From Tanypteryx hageni (lineage: Eukaryota; Arthropoda; Insecta; Odonata; Petaluridae): 64,000 nucleotides of DNA. This document shows positions 1 to 11,282 of the stretch, piece by piece. How positions within the stretch are numbered: the first letter of the stretch is position 1; each line of letters begins with the position of its first letter. Made by a program: the position numbers and the translations under genes. The stretch spans positions 42,350,117 to 42,414,116 of the forward strand of contig CM054113.1 in NCBI GenBank assembly GCA_028673005.1, given 5' to 3'. The notes under the pieces are model-generated. The model saw only the letters and a list, made by a program, of their open reading frames with translations. It did not search any database and was not told where the DNA came from.

Positions 1-1512
1 AACATACTTCCTGTAACTGCGATATACTTCTGACGACACATGGAGACTAAAATACTGCTCGCCTTGCATTCTGATAACGGCCTCTCTCTTCGGAATATCG
101 ACAAAGGGAGTTCGGACCTTGTTCAACAATGGTTGGCCGAGCATCGGACCGATAACCCGCATTTCCCTATGCCCTCTATGAATCGGCGAAAGGAGGAAGA
201 GAATGGAAACACGTAAGCAGATAGCATTGGCGACCCTTTGAGTGGCATTTGCAATTCAGATAGCCGCAATTTTCCGTGGGCAAGCGAGATGCGTCCTTTC
301 GGGAGAGAGGGAGGGGGGAATAAATGACGAGAGAAAGAGAACAGAAGGGGCGGGAAGGCCCATTGCGAGCCGTCCAGAAAAAAAGTAAGGCAGTTGCGTC
401 GAGTGAACCGATGGAACACCAACGAAGTCCGAAAGGGCGTGATTTTTCCTTGGAAAAATACCCTTTCCTTTTAAAACTCAGTCGAGCACTCTCCGAAAGA
501 TCCTTTCGAGTTGATTTGAAGGATTGCCAAATGAATAATGCGGTGCACTTTTCGTTATTTAAAAAAATCGTAGGAAAGGGTGTTTGTGTATGTGTGCGTG
601 TAAGAGGGTGAGGAGAAATTTTTGCAATCCTCGACGGCAGTGAAACGGACGCATTTGTTGGCAGAGAAACGAGCGTTATATTCTTTCCGTTCCGCTCTTC
701 GAGACATTTATTTGTTGCGACTTTTAAGGGACGCAAAAGATCGACCGATAGTTAACGCTACCCATGTTTAACGTTCGAATCGATACGAAGGAAAATCGAA
801 TATAAAGTAGTATTTTTCAATGTGTTTATTTATATTATTCCGGCATCTTGAACTGCTATTTTGTGTTCCTGAGGGGAAACTTGTGAAGAAAACAGGAATG
901 ACTACCAAAACTTGATATATTGCAGGTTTTAACGAGAGATAAATAACGCATAATAATGATTAAATGGCTTTAAATAAAAAATCAGGTGACATCGCGTATC
1001 AAAATGTCATTAAAACGCTTTATTGTTTAATTTCTCTCATTTATTTTAATGACATAATTATAATATTTAAATTACGCATAGGCTAATTCGCACCAGAAAA
1101 ATGAATGATTATTTTCATAATTTCCCGTATCGTCATCTCTAATTAGATTGCTATTCTTCCACGGAAGTTATTATACACAAAAGTAAGCGCATTTATTTTC
1201 AAGCTGAAACATTGACTGGTTTTGATTATTACGGAAAAGTGCGTTCAAAAAGTTATTTTTCTATAGCTAATGCTCTGAAATTCATTCCATAAGAGAACAT
1301 TTGCTTTTGCATATTTCTTCCAAGATTTTTTCCCTTGATTTTTACCATTCCAATTTTTTCGGGCAAGCGTATCTCTCTCTCGACGGCTTCCAATCTTCTT
1401 AATGAAAACATAAAGCGATAGCGCTGCAATGGAGAAGTAGGGAACGTGGTAACGCGGGCTCGGGGAAACCCTTCTATTTGATGGAACCAGTCTACGTTTC
1501 GCATGATTGTCT
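1..1512. other. non-coding, no gene recognised
   Basis: Mixed-composition sequence, more GC-balanced over the first 750 bases and AT-rich after. A 186-codon open frame runs on the minus strand at 176-736, but it has no recognisable domain and no convincing splice or start context. It may fall in a presumed downstream intron of the DUOXA gene. Confidence 0.5.
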
Positions 1513-1530
1513 CTTTCTCCTTCTCTCTCG

Positions 1531-1586
<56 letters not shown>

Positions 1587-1608
1587 TGTATATATAAATA
1601 CATATATA

Positions 1609-1656
<48 letters not shown>
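1513..1656. repeat. compound (CT)n-(TA)n microsatellite
   Basis: A CT-rich run passes directly into an interrupted TA tract with small TATG and TAATA interruptions. It forms the left border of the palindromic element that follows. Open frames here encode only Ser/Leu or Tyr/Ile runs and are artefacts. Confidence 0.95.
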
Positions 1657-1657
<1 letters not shown>

Positions 1658-1689
1658 CAGCTTACGGAAAAGGAAAGGTAAAATGGATA

Positions 1690-1972
1690 TATGGATGGCA
1701 ACAAGGTGTTGGGATGAAGAAACCAAGTGAACACTCACCAATCGGACGACTTCAGGTTGGCGAGGCCCCGGGGATGTCGAAGCGACACACGTAAAAGAAC
1801 ATTAAAACACAGAAACATCACAAACGTAAAAGCTTTCGGAGTAATTCCTTCATCAGTGTTTTAGTGTTCTTTTACGTGTGTCGCTTCGACATCCCCGGGG
1901 CCTCGCCAGCCTGAAGTCGTCCGATTGGTGAGTGTTCACTGGGTTTCCTCATCCCAACACCTTGTTGCCATC

Positions 1973-1976
<4 letters not shown>
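1690..1976 (-). mobile_element. Penelope-like fold-back repeat with hammerhead-like core
   Basis: Two arms of about 121 bp (1690-1810 and 1856-1976) are near-perfect reverse complements, with about four mismatches, around a 45-bp spacer. Read on the minus strand, the boundary and spacer contain CUGAUGA (1850-1856 on the plus strand), then a short GGA/UCC stem with loop AUUAC, then GAAA (1834-1837). These are the conserved strings of a hammerhead ribozyme core. Penelope-like retroelements are known to carry hammerhead motifs in their terminal repeats and often occur as inverted copies. Both outer ends abut long TA tracts, suggesting insertion into, or spread with, TA repeats. No reverse transcriptase or GIY-YIG coding remains. 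The Penelope assignment is inference; the palindrome is directly visible. Confidence 0.6.

Positions 1977-2054
<78 letters not shown>
1977..2054. repeat. (TA)n microsatellite, about 39 units
   Basis: A nearly pure TA tract that starts exactly where the right arm of the palindromic element ends. Confidence 0.97.
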
Positions 2055-2057
<3 letters not shown>

Positions 2058-3374
2058 AATCTTATAAGGCGGCGGATTTTCATGCAAATGGTTATTGCGT
2101 GCCTTTAGGGGCAGCGCTCGAAGGCCTACAACCCTCCTCCTCCACCTCAAGGAGGTTGTTGTGAAGGGTGGTGGGCAGAAAGGGGGAAGGGGCTAAAGAT
2201 CATTGTTCACGAACTCTTCTGCAATCGCACTTGGATGCGTTCCAAGGGAAAAATGACCGCCTGTGTTTGTTCCACGTTTCCCACCTGCGCCACTCTCAAA
2301 AGAGCTCGCCAGCGCGACTGAAATAAAGGAGAGGAATTGTAGAATGGTCGCTTATTAGAGAAGGGAAAGGTCATTTGGAGTATCCAGAGGTTTTTACCAA
2401 TAACGCCGATGAGTTTTTCTACGATTGCGTTGCAGCGCGCGTGCCAAGAGTGTGGCCTTGTTCATAATCGACCCATTTTGCGCCATGCTTCGCAAGGGCA
2501 TTCATTCTTTAGATGCTTGCCGCCCTTTGCTGAAACGATTTTAATGCTGAATTGGCGTACTTAAAAAAAGAATGCCATTAAAACAAATGCGGATTAGTCA
2601 CGCTTGATTGCCGATCAATTAAATGAGAATTATCACCATGACCGTTACAAATATATATTTTTTCTGCTTGCAGTTAACCTTCCTAGGCTAGTCAGTTTTC
2701 GAGCGCTATAGTCGAAATAGAATCAATCAATGGAAATCTATTAAAATGAAAATCTTTTAGAAATAAATTTATTATATTATATACCTTGAAATTTTTAGTA
2801 ATTATATTTCACGAATCATAGAGAAAATTGATCCAAACTAACCCTAAATGGCAAAAAACTTCTATAATTTTTATCGCAATTACACTCATATCGATAATTA
2901 GTTCTTCGATATATATTTTAACTATTTAAATTTTTGTGCAACATCCGAAAAAAATTGTTCTATATTGGACAGCATATTGATCGATAAAAAAACTGGGAAT
3001 GATAAGAAATTTCCAAATAATTGTTCTGGTAGCTACAAACCCAAATATTATAGTATTGAGTTTTTTATAATGAATTAAAATTAGAATTCAGCTGTCTTCC
3101 TGTTCATGGACAGATTTTAGACACTGTAAACCTCGCATAGATTTGTAAGAAAGTATTTGAAATTTTACTTCCTTATAAGGTACTCCAAGAGGCTATTTCT
3201 TCGAAATAAGGTCAATTTACCTCAAACAATCATCCGATAAACGCGCTAAGAAGATGCAACAAATTTCTGCGGCGTTTTACTCCGCCTAACTTGGAAATAC
3301 GATAGAGTTTTGGGAGCACGAGGAGCAAATTAAGAGCTTCTTACAGTGAAATGTGCGTGCCGAGACAGGGAAAT

Positions 3375-3377
<3 letters not shown>
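2055..3377. other. non-coding, AT-rich, no gene recognised
   Basis: The first 500 bases are moderately GC-rich with no sustained open frame of recognisable content. The rest is AT-rich with frequent stops in all frames. Nothing else is supported. Confidence 0.5.

Positions 3378-3458
<81 letters not shown>
3378..3458. repeat. (GA)n microsatellite, about 40 uninterrupted units
   Basis: 81 bases of uninterrupted GA alternation, long enough to be highly length-variable and to form triplex (H-DNA) in vitro. GA repeats are known GAGA-factor binding sites in insects; binding here is not shown. Confidence 0.97.
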
Positions 3459-3460
<2 letters not shown>

Positions 3461-6272
3461 ACAAAGATAGGATTATGAACGCTGGTTTGGCGCTGATTGA
3501 AGCGTTAGGAGACCGGATCTCCTCCCATTACATACACTTATTTCGTCGAACCTTAAAGACCACGTGCTCTAAGCTGCCGTTGAAATCTCTCTCTCTTAAA
3601 AAGCGGAGAAATGTTGCGTGCTCCCGAGGTGGAGGAAAGGCAACGAGCATTTACGTTTGCACGTGACTGAGCCAGCGCACTGAATCGCGGAAAAATCTCG
3701 ATATCGCCGATCTTTTATCTAACTAGAAAATTGCTGTTTTAATGCTGTTAGGTAATGCTTGTACGCAGATATAAATATTTATGAAGGTTAAAAAAGGGTT
3801 CACGTTTAATTTTTCATTTGAATATTAACATGCATACATTTAATGGTGCGTAGAAATCCGGTAGAGGATTTTTTGTATTTCTTTATGATTACGAATATTT
3901 CCTTTGCAATTCTCCGAAGAATAACTTTTTTATGAAAACGGCAAAGAAAGATGGGAGTTTTTATAAATGTGAAGTTTTAATGAGTAAAAAGGCAGCAGGA
4001 AGAATTATTAAAAGGTATTTTTTAATAAGTGGAGGACGTGTTTTCCTTCATTTACTTATACTCCCTGGAGAGTTTAGAAAATTTGAGTAATGTATAGCCT
4101 TTAAAATCTACTAAATTTAATTCTTTTTAAATGAAGCAAAATTCAACTAGAATGGATAGCATTCTCGTTTCATAGCAACGCAATGTAAATGAATATCAGT
4201 TATAGTAATGAATGCATAGCGTAAACTTTAGAGTAAAAATGCCAAGAATATTAAGCCGTTACATCGCTTCGCAAGGAGAAAGCAGGATATCCTATCGATA
4301 TTAAATTATGTAAACAGCTCGGCAGAACATTTAATCCAAGTGGAGAGCTTGAACTGCGATTTAAAATCATCAATCATTATTCTTGATTTGAAATTCATCG
4401 GGAAATTTTTAATAGGACGCCGACAGAGCACGTTACTTAGCGTTATTCCGATAATTTATGGCATCTTTCTTTCCTTGCCGAGTTTCCCGGAGCTCTCAAG
4501 CGACTCTTATATCACCTCTCCGCAGTATTTACCTGAAATTACTCTCACCCACACTCAAGTCCTAATCCGTCTCGAGCCGTTCTTCTATTTTTACGCTGTC
4601 GCATTATCCCATTCAGTTTCCCTCCGATCGAAAAGAGAACGCCTTTCGGTTTTTCTTGCGCTCGCCTCGGAAATGTTTTTAGTCTTTGCGAGTTTTTTTT
4701 GTTCGACGCAACACGTAGGTTGGTTCTCCCAGGAACCAAAAATATATGTTCCATTTCCATTTCTCTGATTATTACAAACCATAGCTTCCGTATAAAGAGG
4801 TTGGCGAAGTCTTCCATTTATATGATGTTGCGCAAGACAAAGAGATTGTATTCGATCGGGTCTCTCGAGCTTCTATTTGTGTCTCATAACCGTCGCCATT
4901 TAGAGATTGTTTTTTTTAGTTTCCGTTGTTATTTCTCCTTCTCGCAATCTCCTCGCCTGGGCAACTATTTTCTCGTTTTTTAATCATGGTTTCGCCGTTT
5001 CAGAGGTCAAATAAGGTTGTTTTCAAACAAGGTACACGTTCTCCCATGACTCCATTATAGTCACTTTCGTTACATCACATACGTTTATAAAGGTTTTCAA
5101 TCCAGCATTTTAGCGCAAATCATATTAATAATATTATACCCGCACGTATAGAGAATACTCACTAGCTCAAAGAATTTTTATAAAATTTTATCTCTCAAAT
5201 TCAATTTTTGCCCTTATTAGATAATTTGCGCTGCAACTTAACTTGATCGCTATGTTTTTGTCCATAGTAGTAGTGTGTCCTTAAATTCGCCAAAATAATG
5301 TATGCCTCAACTGCGCCGATTTTAAATGGTCCTTACCATAGTAAATAGTTTTACCATCAAAATAAACATCATCCTATAACTCCATTTCGTTCCAGATTCA
5401 TTAGTAACGTAGTAATCTTTTCCTTCCCCATTAGAATTGATTTGAATTCCATTAATTCCATTACAATGGCCTTAATTTTGTTCTTTGAGAGAATATTCCA
5501 CAAATTTCTTATGAGCTAAGAGATATTCGGTAAACACATAGCATACACATTAACGTACTCTGAAATTAATGATGTAATTCAGTAACATATTCCCATTTTT
5601 GGGTAAATATCACTGTTCAAGAACAAGCATTTAAAAGATAACTGAGGCAAGTATTTTTAAAATGCTTGTTCTCGCATTTTTAAGCCATAAGACGAGCTCA
5701 ATAGTTCCCTGTTGAAATATCACTGTGTTAGATGTAGTTCGTTGGAAATTAATCCATAGTTGTTTATTAACAGCTTTATGATTAAAATCCGACTTCATCC
5801 GTTTCAGTCATTCCTTGTTTGGCTTATTCTGATATTCCATAAGAACGCGATTATCTGAACATTTGCAAGTTGATGTACGATTGAAAAAGATTTACTCCAT
5901 ATAACCGAAAGGATATAACTTAGAAAATTAAACGCAAAGTCTTTAACGATCGCTTATCTCAAAGGAAAGTAAGCGAGTTAGTGATAAAGATCCCACACAC
6001 CTAGCTGATTCAGTTTGATTGCTTACATTGCAACACATGCTTGCTTTTTCAAATAAATGCACGCACACCTATGGAGCATTCGGCAAAATACATTCATTTT
6101 CCTCATCAAGACGAAATACTTATCATGCGGTCGTATCCGCAAATGCAATATTCTTACTTCTGGCACTCAAAACACATTCATTTCTCCTTTTAACGCCTTT
6201 ACCCCTTCCTATCCGGAATTCCTCTAGAAATCTCTTTGGAGTTCGGTCCAAAACTCAATCCTTCCGCCTTCA
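3459..6272. other. non-coding, no gene recognised
   Basis: AT-rich sequence. A 142-codon open frame at 4340-4768 has no recognisable motif. A small inverted repeat (GAACAAGCATTTAAAA against TTTTAAAATGCTTGTTC) lies at about 5621-5671. Confidence 0.45.
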
Positions 6273-6299
6273 GACACACACACACACACACACACACAC
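6273..6299. repeat. (CA)n microsatellite
   Basis: About 13 CA units. Related CA/CG-rich short runs follow at 6451-6484 (GCGCGCACACACCC and similar). Confidence 0.9.
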
Positions 6300-9200
6300 T
6301 CGCGCACCCACTCATGTATCCTTCCCTTTTCAGTCCCAATCTCGTCTTCATCCCCTTGGAATGCGGAGGCGAGTTCACCGAGACTGGGAAACAACGGCTC
6401 AAGTTTTTTTGGCGCCGCTTGTTAGTACGTCTCCTTAAGTCACGTTCCGAGACGCGCGCACACACCCACGCGCACGCACGCACGTACTACCCTGCTCGCG
6501 CGACCGTGTTATCATCGGAGCTGATCGTTGTCACATTTTCAGGAGCGCATGTTTCGATTTTTTCAAATCGCGTCCGAACAACCCTTCGCCACATACCTCT
6601 TTTCCATCTCTTCGACCTCCGAAAGGAAGGAAGCATCCATCAGGCGCTAATTAGCGACTCTCTTCGTTCCTTTTCTTCCGGCTAAAAGGGAAAAGATTAA
6701 CGCGTTTGCACACACACAGCCACGGACACTCCAGACACGAACCGGATACCCCGGCTTCCACGTCGGGCGGCTTATAATTGGACGGCTCCCACGGAAAAGT
6801 GTTTTCTCTCCCGGCGTCTTAATTTCACTTAATCATTTTTTTCCTCAGGAGGTAACTTGGAACTGTTTTTTATAAATAGTAGCTCCGATTAAAAAAAATC
6901 GAGTAGATCGCGCGATTTTATTTTACTCAGTGGTTTATACCGGTTTATTAAAAAAATATCGGTCTCAATACGCTGAATCGTTTTCTCAACAATGAGCCGC
7001 GAGGTATTCAACAACAGAACTCTATATATATTCCCTCAGAAATCATGCCGATTTACAAACATGACAGCTTTCCACGACGGCGGAAAAAATTTCGAGACCT
7101 TGGGTAAACGTCTTTTGTCTCTCTCTCTCTATCCACCTCAATATTTTTATACCAAACAAGGAACATTTTTCTGCGGTAAAGCTGATTAAAAACATGGGTC
7201 GGGATTTCAGTTTTCATAAATGTGTAAGATCCATGCATTACTGGTGTGTTGTAATCGCTCAGGGCACCGTTTGCGGAAATACCAAATATTTAGGTCGATG
7301 CTCTGAATTTATTACCGTTCTCAACTGTTGCCTCTACGATATTCCTCGTAAGAATTCAGATGCATTTATATTCCCTCGGCAATTAAACGGAATTAAAAGA
7401 TACACAGCGTTAATTTTCACAAAACATCTCGCTAGATACGAATAAACACAAATTGCCAGTGCAGAGGTAGCATGTAAATTTGTTTGTTGTAATGTTAAAC
7501 TTCGGTCGACGAATGGCAAAAATGAATATTTTTCTCTTAAACTATTCTTTCAATTTAGTTTTAGAACGAATGATTCACCTGTAACAACATCTATATCGAA
7601 TTTATTTTAATTAAGAACAACATTTTAGACCGAGGTAGAAGACTATGGTAATGAAGTTTACCCTGATTTCCCCTCTTCAATCGTAAGCTTGAGATTTTAT
7701 AATTACTCCAAGATAAATTTATCATATTTTCTCCGTTACTTTTCCTAATCACGTTAACAAAAAACGTCAGTATGTTACCATTATGAAACAACTCATTCCC
7801 TCATCCAGCTTTTAATTTTCCTTAAAACTAATTCGTCGATGCTATATGACGCAATCCAATTTCGTGCGTCTCATTAGCACATTTTCTTAAAAGAAAAAAC
7901 GTGATCACTCTACCCATCCGTCTGTGGACAATCGACTTTTTTGTTTTAAGAGATATTTGGAAAATTCTTTTGAATTACATAGCTCTTATCGATCTACGAA
8001 TTTTCTAATGATTTGATTCCTAAGTAGTTGATAGATAATCCGCTAGGTGGCTTCAAATAAAAAACGGTTGTTTGCACTTATGTCTTCTTCTACGCATCGA
8101 TAACTACGGAAATACCACAGCCTATGATAAACATTAAGGGAATTTAAACAAGTGCAGAATCTTGGACAACAGCCCTCGGCAAAGAGATAGCGCTGTTAGA
8201 TAAGAACGACTCGGCCGTTCTCTCTTCCTGCCTCCGCGAAACAACAACCTCTCCCTCTCTCCATCGAAAACAATTGCATTATTCCGAAAGGGTTCGCAGC
8301 AGCAGCCGCATAACATCGTGAGTAGCGCCGAAACATGTCCCTTCTCCATTTACGACGAACGAGAGATTTTTCTCAAAGCGCTTTCCCTACTATTTTAATC
8401 TATCTTCCCATTCTCCCAATCTCTCTCTTTCTAACTGGACGCTACGAAATCGAACGTAAAAGAGTTAACTTATTTATTCTTCTTTTTTTCTTCGAATCTG
8501 TGGTCATTGCTCAAACAGGCTGAAGCGAGGTCTCTCTTCTCACAGCAGAGAGAGAGAGAGAGGAAGAGAGACGAGAGGTGAAGCAACTTGCACAACAACG
8601 CATCCGATAAGCACTATTCTTTCCCCCTCCCTCTCTCTCTCTCTTCCCTTTCCTTCGATTCACTCTGGAAAGAGATCTTTTCCCGGAGATCTTTTTTATA
8701 CCTCTGTGTTGTATTCTACACCTCTACATCTCTCGAATGGTTCGCTGACAACGTCCAATCCGCCTCTTAAAACCTCCTCGGGGTCGATTTTCATCTCGCT
8801 AATTTTCGTGACGGTGCAGATTTGATGGGCTGTATTATTATTTTTTTTAAAGAGGGGTGTTCCTTCAGTTTGTTTGCCTGCATCCCCGTCGATTTCCGTA
8901 CAATTAGTTCGGTGTGAATAGGGAGGATACAAAAAGCGAAAATGTGAACCGTATATCGTTTATCAACCAGAGAGGATTTTTTCCACGGCGGATTATGTTA
9001 GCATTTTTCTCTGATTAAGTAATTCGCTGGGAAATCAAGCTACAGTCGTGTTCGTTGTTGCGTAATGATCGGTTTTTGACTCGACCAAAGGAAGATATAT
9101 AAAAAAGAATGCCTATGTAAAGGAAATATAACTATCTGAGCCAACATTATAATTTGCTAAGTGTGTTATATTATCTTTCTTATTATGATTAAGTTCTTGG

Positions 9201-9448
9201 TTTAACTTGAAATAATTTTATCATCGTATTGTAATTTGTCATTCCTTACCTGTAATGAAATCCAAAAGGTATTAGAAATGACAAAGTCAGTCTTAACACA
9301 CTCTTAACAAATACTTAATCACTTAATTCTCATGTAATGCAGCATTGATCTTTCTAGAAGTAGATGAGAAACCCGTAAGAATCATGCAATAAAATTCATG
9401 AAAGCAATAAAAATATGTCATGCGATCTCCAAAGTATAATGCGTATAC
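6300..9448. other. non-coding, no gene recognised
   Basis: Mixed AT-rich sequence. A GA-rich microsatellite lies at about 8546-8577 and CT runs at 7117-7130 and 8625-8645. No exon-like segment with recognisable protein content. Confidence 0.45.
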
Positions 9449-9723
9449 CAGACGTGGCCAAATCTTGGCTGGCGAGCCGCATTCGGCTCTTTTAATTTTC
9501 CATGTAGAGGTGTCTTCGTTTTTCTCTACATGACACAATGACGTAGTGTCACTCGAAAGGTGTTTGGAATGCCTAATGGACATGTATTATATTCGAATTG
9601 CTTCGGATACAGGTTATGTTTTACTGTTCGTAAATTTATAAGGGCAGAATATGTCATGCGGCTCTCGAAATTCGGAAAATCATCGTATGCGGCTCCGAGG
9701 GCAAGTAGGTTAGGTCACCCCTG
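9449..9723. mobile_element. non-autonomous hAT-type element (MITE)
   Basis: Ends are CAGACGTGGCC and GGTCACCCCTG, an imperfect terminal inverted repeat in the CAG...CTG style of hAT elements. The flanking octamers gcgtatac (9441-9448) and gcctatag (9724-9731) agree at six of eight positions, fitting a decayed 8-bp target-site duplication. 'GCGGCTC' motifs near both ends mirror each other. At 275 bp it is far too short to encode transposase. Confidence 0.72.
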
Positions 9724-10364
9724 GCCTATAGAGTAAAGAAGAATAATACCAATATACAAAAATAACTTTAAATGACGATTCAAAAAAATATTGTTTAATC
9801 ATATTCCACACAAAATGAAATATATTTTTCACTTTTTACTGCGACACATGCTCATGGATGAATTTCATACAATTTGAGAAAAATTACGATGAATTAACGG
9901 GTGAAAAATCATCTTGCGTTACAAATACATTTCATAAACTTTGTTCCTCACATACGAGTGGAAATATGCAAACTAAATATTTCAATATGCCATTTTAGAG
10001 CCTTTTATACTGTAAACCAGGGCTGGAAAATGTAACGTGACGATACCCGATAACGTTATAATAACGATTAAATTGCCTTTTTTGACAATAACGTAACGAT
10101 ACATACATATCGTTATAATGACGTTATAAAAACCAATAACGTTATTATAATGTTATCAAAATGTTAATTGCAATGAAGTTATTATAACGTCATCAAACCA
10201 AAATGTTTTGGCCAGGCAACATTGCACAAAGTGCAGCTAACTTCAGTGCGTTTCGTCACGTGCTCAGTGTCAGCTGTTATGTCGTGAACTAGGGATGTAA
10301 TAACATTAATAACAAAACAAAGGATTAGTTTTCGTTACATAACGTAAAAACGTGAACTGTTAAG

Positions 10365-10643
10365 GAAATAATTTCGAAACGAGAAAAAACTTCTGCTATG
10401 ATCGGGAATCAAACCCGGGTCTTCCACTTGCCGGGCAGATATTCTACCACTGAACTATCGTAGCAGATAATTTTTCCCGTTTCTGAATGCGGGTGTTTTC
10501 CTTAGTTTGGTCCAGGCTAGCCAACTTAGTATCAACCAGCCCCAACAGTCATAGCAGAATTTTTTCTTGTTTCAAAATTATTCCTAACTTCACAGCAAAT
10601 GCCTGTCTGCTTAGGATCTAAGGATCATTTCATTCCACCAATT
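10365..10643 (-). mobile_element. tRNA-derived fold-back SINE, copy 1 (nested in hAT)
   Basis: Flanked by a perfect 14-bp direct repeat cgtgaactgttaag (10351-10364 and 10644-10657). That length marks LINE-mediated retrotransposition rather than a DNA transposon. The insert has a tRNA-like half on the minus strand (10394-10464), a spacer, then only the last bases of an opposed tRNA (TCATAGCAG at 10549-10557) followed by a T-rich tail (AATTTTTTCTTGTTTCAAAA). The start of the insert (10366-10393) is the reverse complement of that tail, so the ends are inverted repeats. It shares the whole plan with the copy at 28367-28669. Confidence 0.82.
10394..10464 (-). pseudogene. tRNA-Gly-like sequence inside SINE copy 1
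   Basis: It folds as a tRNA: acceptor strands GCTACGA/TCATAGC, D-arm GTTCAGTGGTAGAAT, anticodon stem TCTGC/GTGGA, T-arm CCGGG-TTTGATT-CCCGA. The D-arm and T-arm match tRNA-Gly most closely and serve as A and B boxes for RNA polymerase III. The anticodon loop reads CCGGCAA, giving nominal anticodon GGC, with C instead of the invariant U at position 33. This argues against a working tRNA. Confidence 0.75.
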
Positions 10644-11282
10644 CGTGAACTGTTAAGTCTGCGAGGTGCTAGCAACGTAATCCGCTATTTATCTTGATCC
10701 ATGATTCCAAGCCACATTGTCTGAAGAGTTTAAAAAGATTAGGAGAACTAAAGAATATAAGTAGAAATTTTAGTAGAGATTGAAATCGTTCCGCTAAACC
10801 ATGAAGCACATTCAACCGCCGACTGTAATGAATTTGATCAATTTATGATTAAAATTTCTGTAAGAAATTCAGTTTCAGATGCGACTGCAAATAACGAAGA
10901 AATCAATATAGCTGCACTTTTGGAAGGTTTTGTCATACTTAAGAACAAATGTTTGAGATTTACACATATTTTAATCCCTTTTTTGCAAAGATGTATAATT
11001 GCACAGTATTATTCTGTTTTTTATTATATAACTGAATTAAAATGATTATAGACAATTATTTTGTGGTTTTATTTAATATTTTTATATTTAATAATTAATA
11101 TTGGGCTATTGGCCAAAGTAAAAAGATTTTAAATAACATTATATAACCGTTTTACAAAATAACGTTATATAACCTAACAAATAAATTGCGTAGCGTAATT
11201 TTTACGTTACGTAACGAACTGTCCTTTTAACGTTACAGAATAACGTAACGATTTGAAACGTTATTCCACCCCTGCTGTAAAC

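Larger units (their letters stand above)
10018..11274. mobile_element. hAT-type element, 1.26 kb, hosting a nested SINE
   Basis: Ends are CAGGGCTGG and CCACCCCTG, flanked by a perfect 8-bp target-site duplication ctgtaaac (10010-10017 and 11275-11282), the hAT hallmark. Subterminal DNA on both sides is dense in AACGTTAT/ATAACGTT motifs, typical of transposase-binding clusters. A SINE is inserted at 10365-10643. The stretch 10845-11040 holds a 66-codon open frame; with a frameshift it weakly resembles the hAT C-terminal dimerisation region, but this is too degraded to call. The intact duplication points to a relatively recent or well-preserved insertion. Confidence 0.85.

Noticed and set aside
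1253..1741. 162-codon minus-strand frame (and 95-codon plus frame) through the TA/CT tract
   Set aside because: Most of the product is Tyr-Ile and Arg-Glu runs encoded by the microsatellite.
10845..11045. hAT transposase dimerisation-domain remnant
   Set aside because: Resemblance needs a frameshift and is too weak; kept only as a remark in the element's entry.
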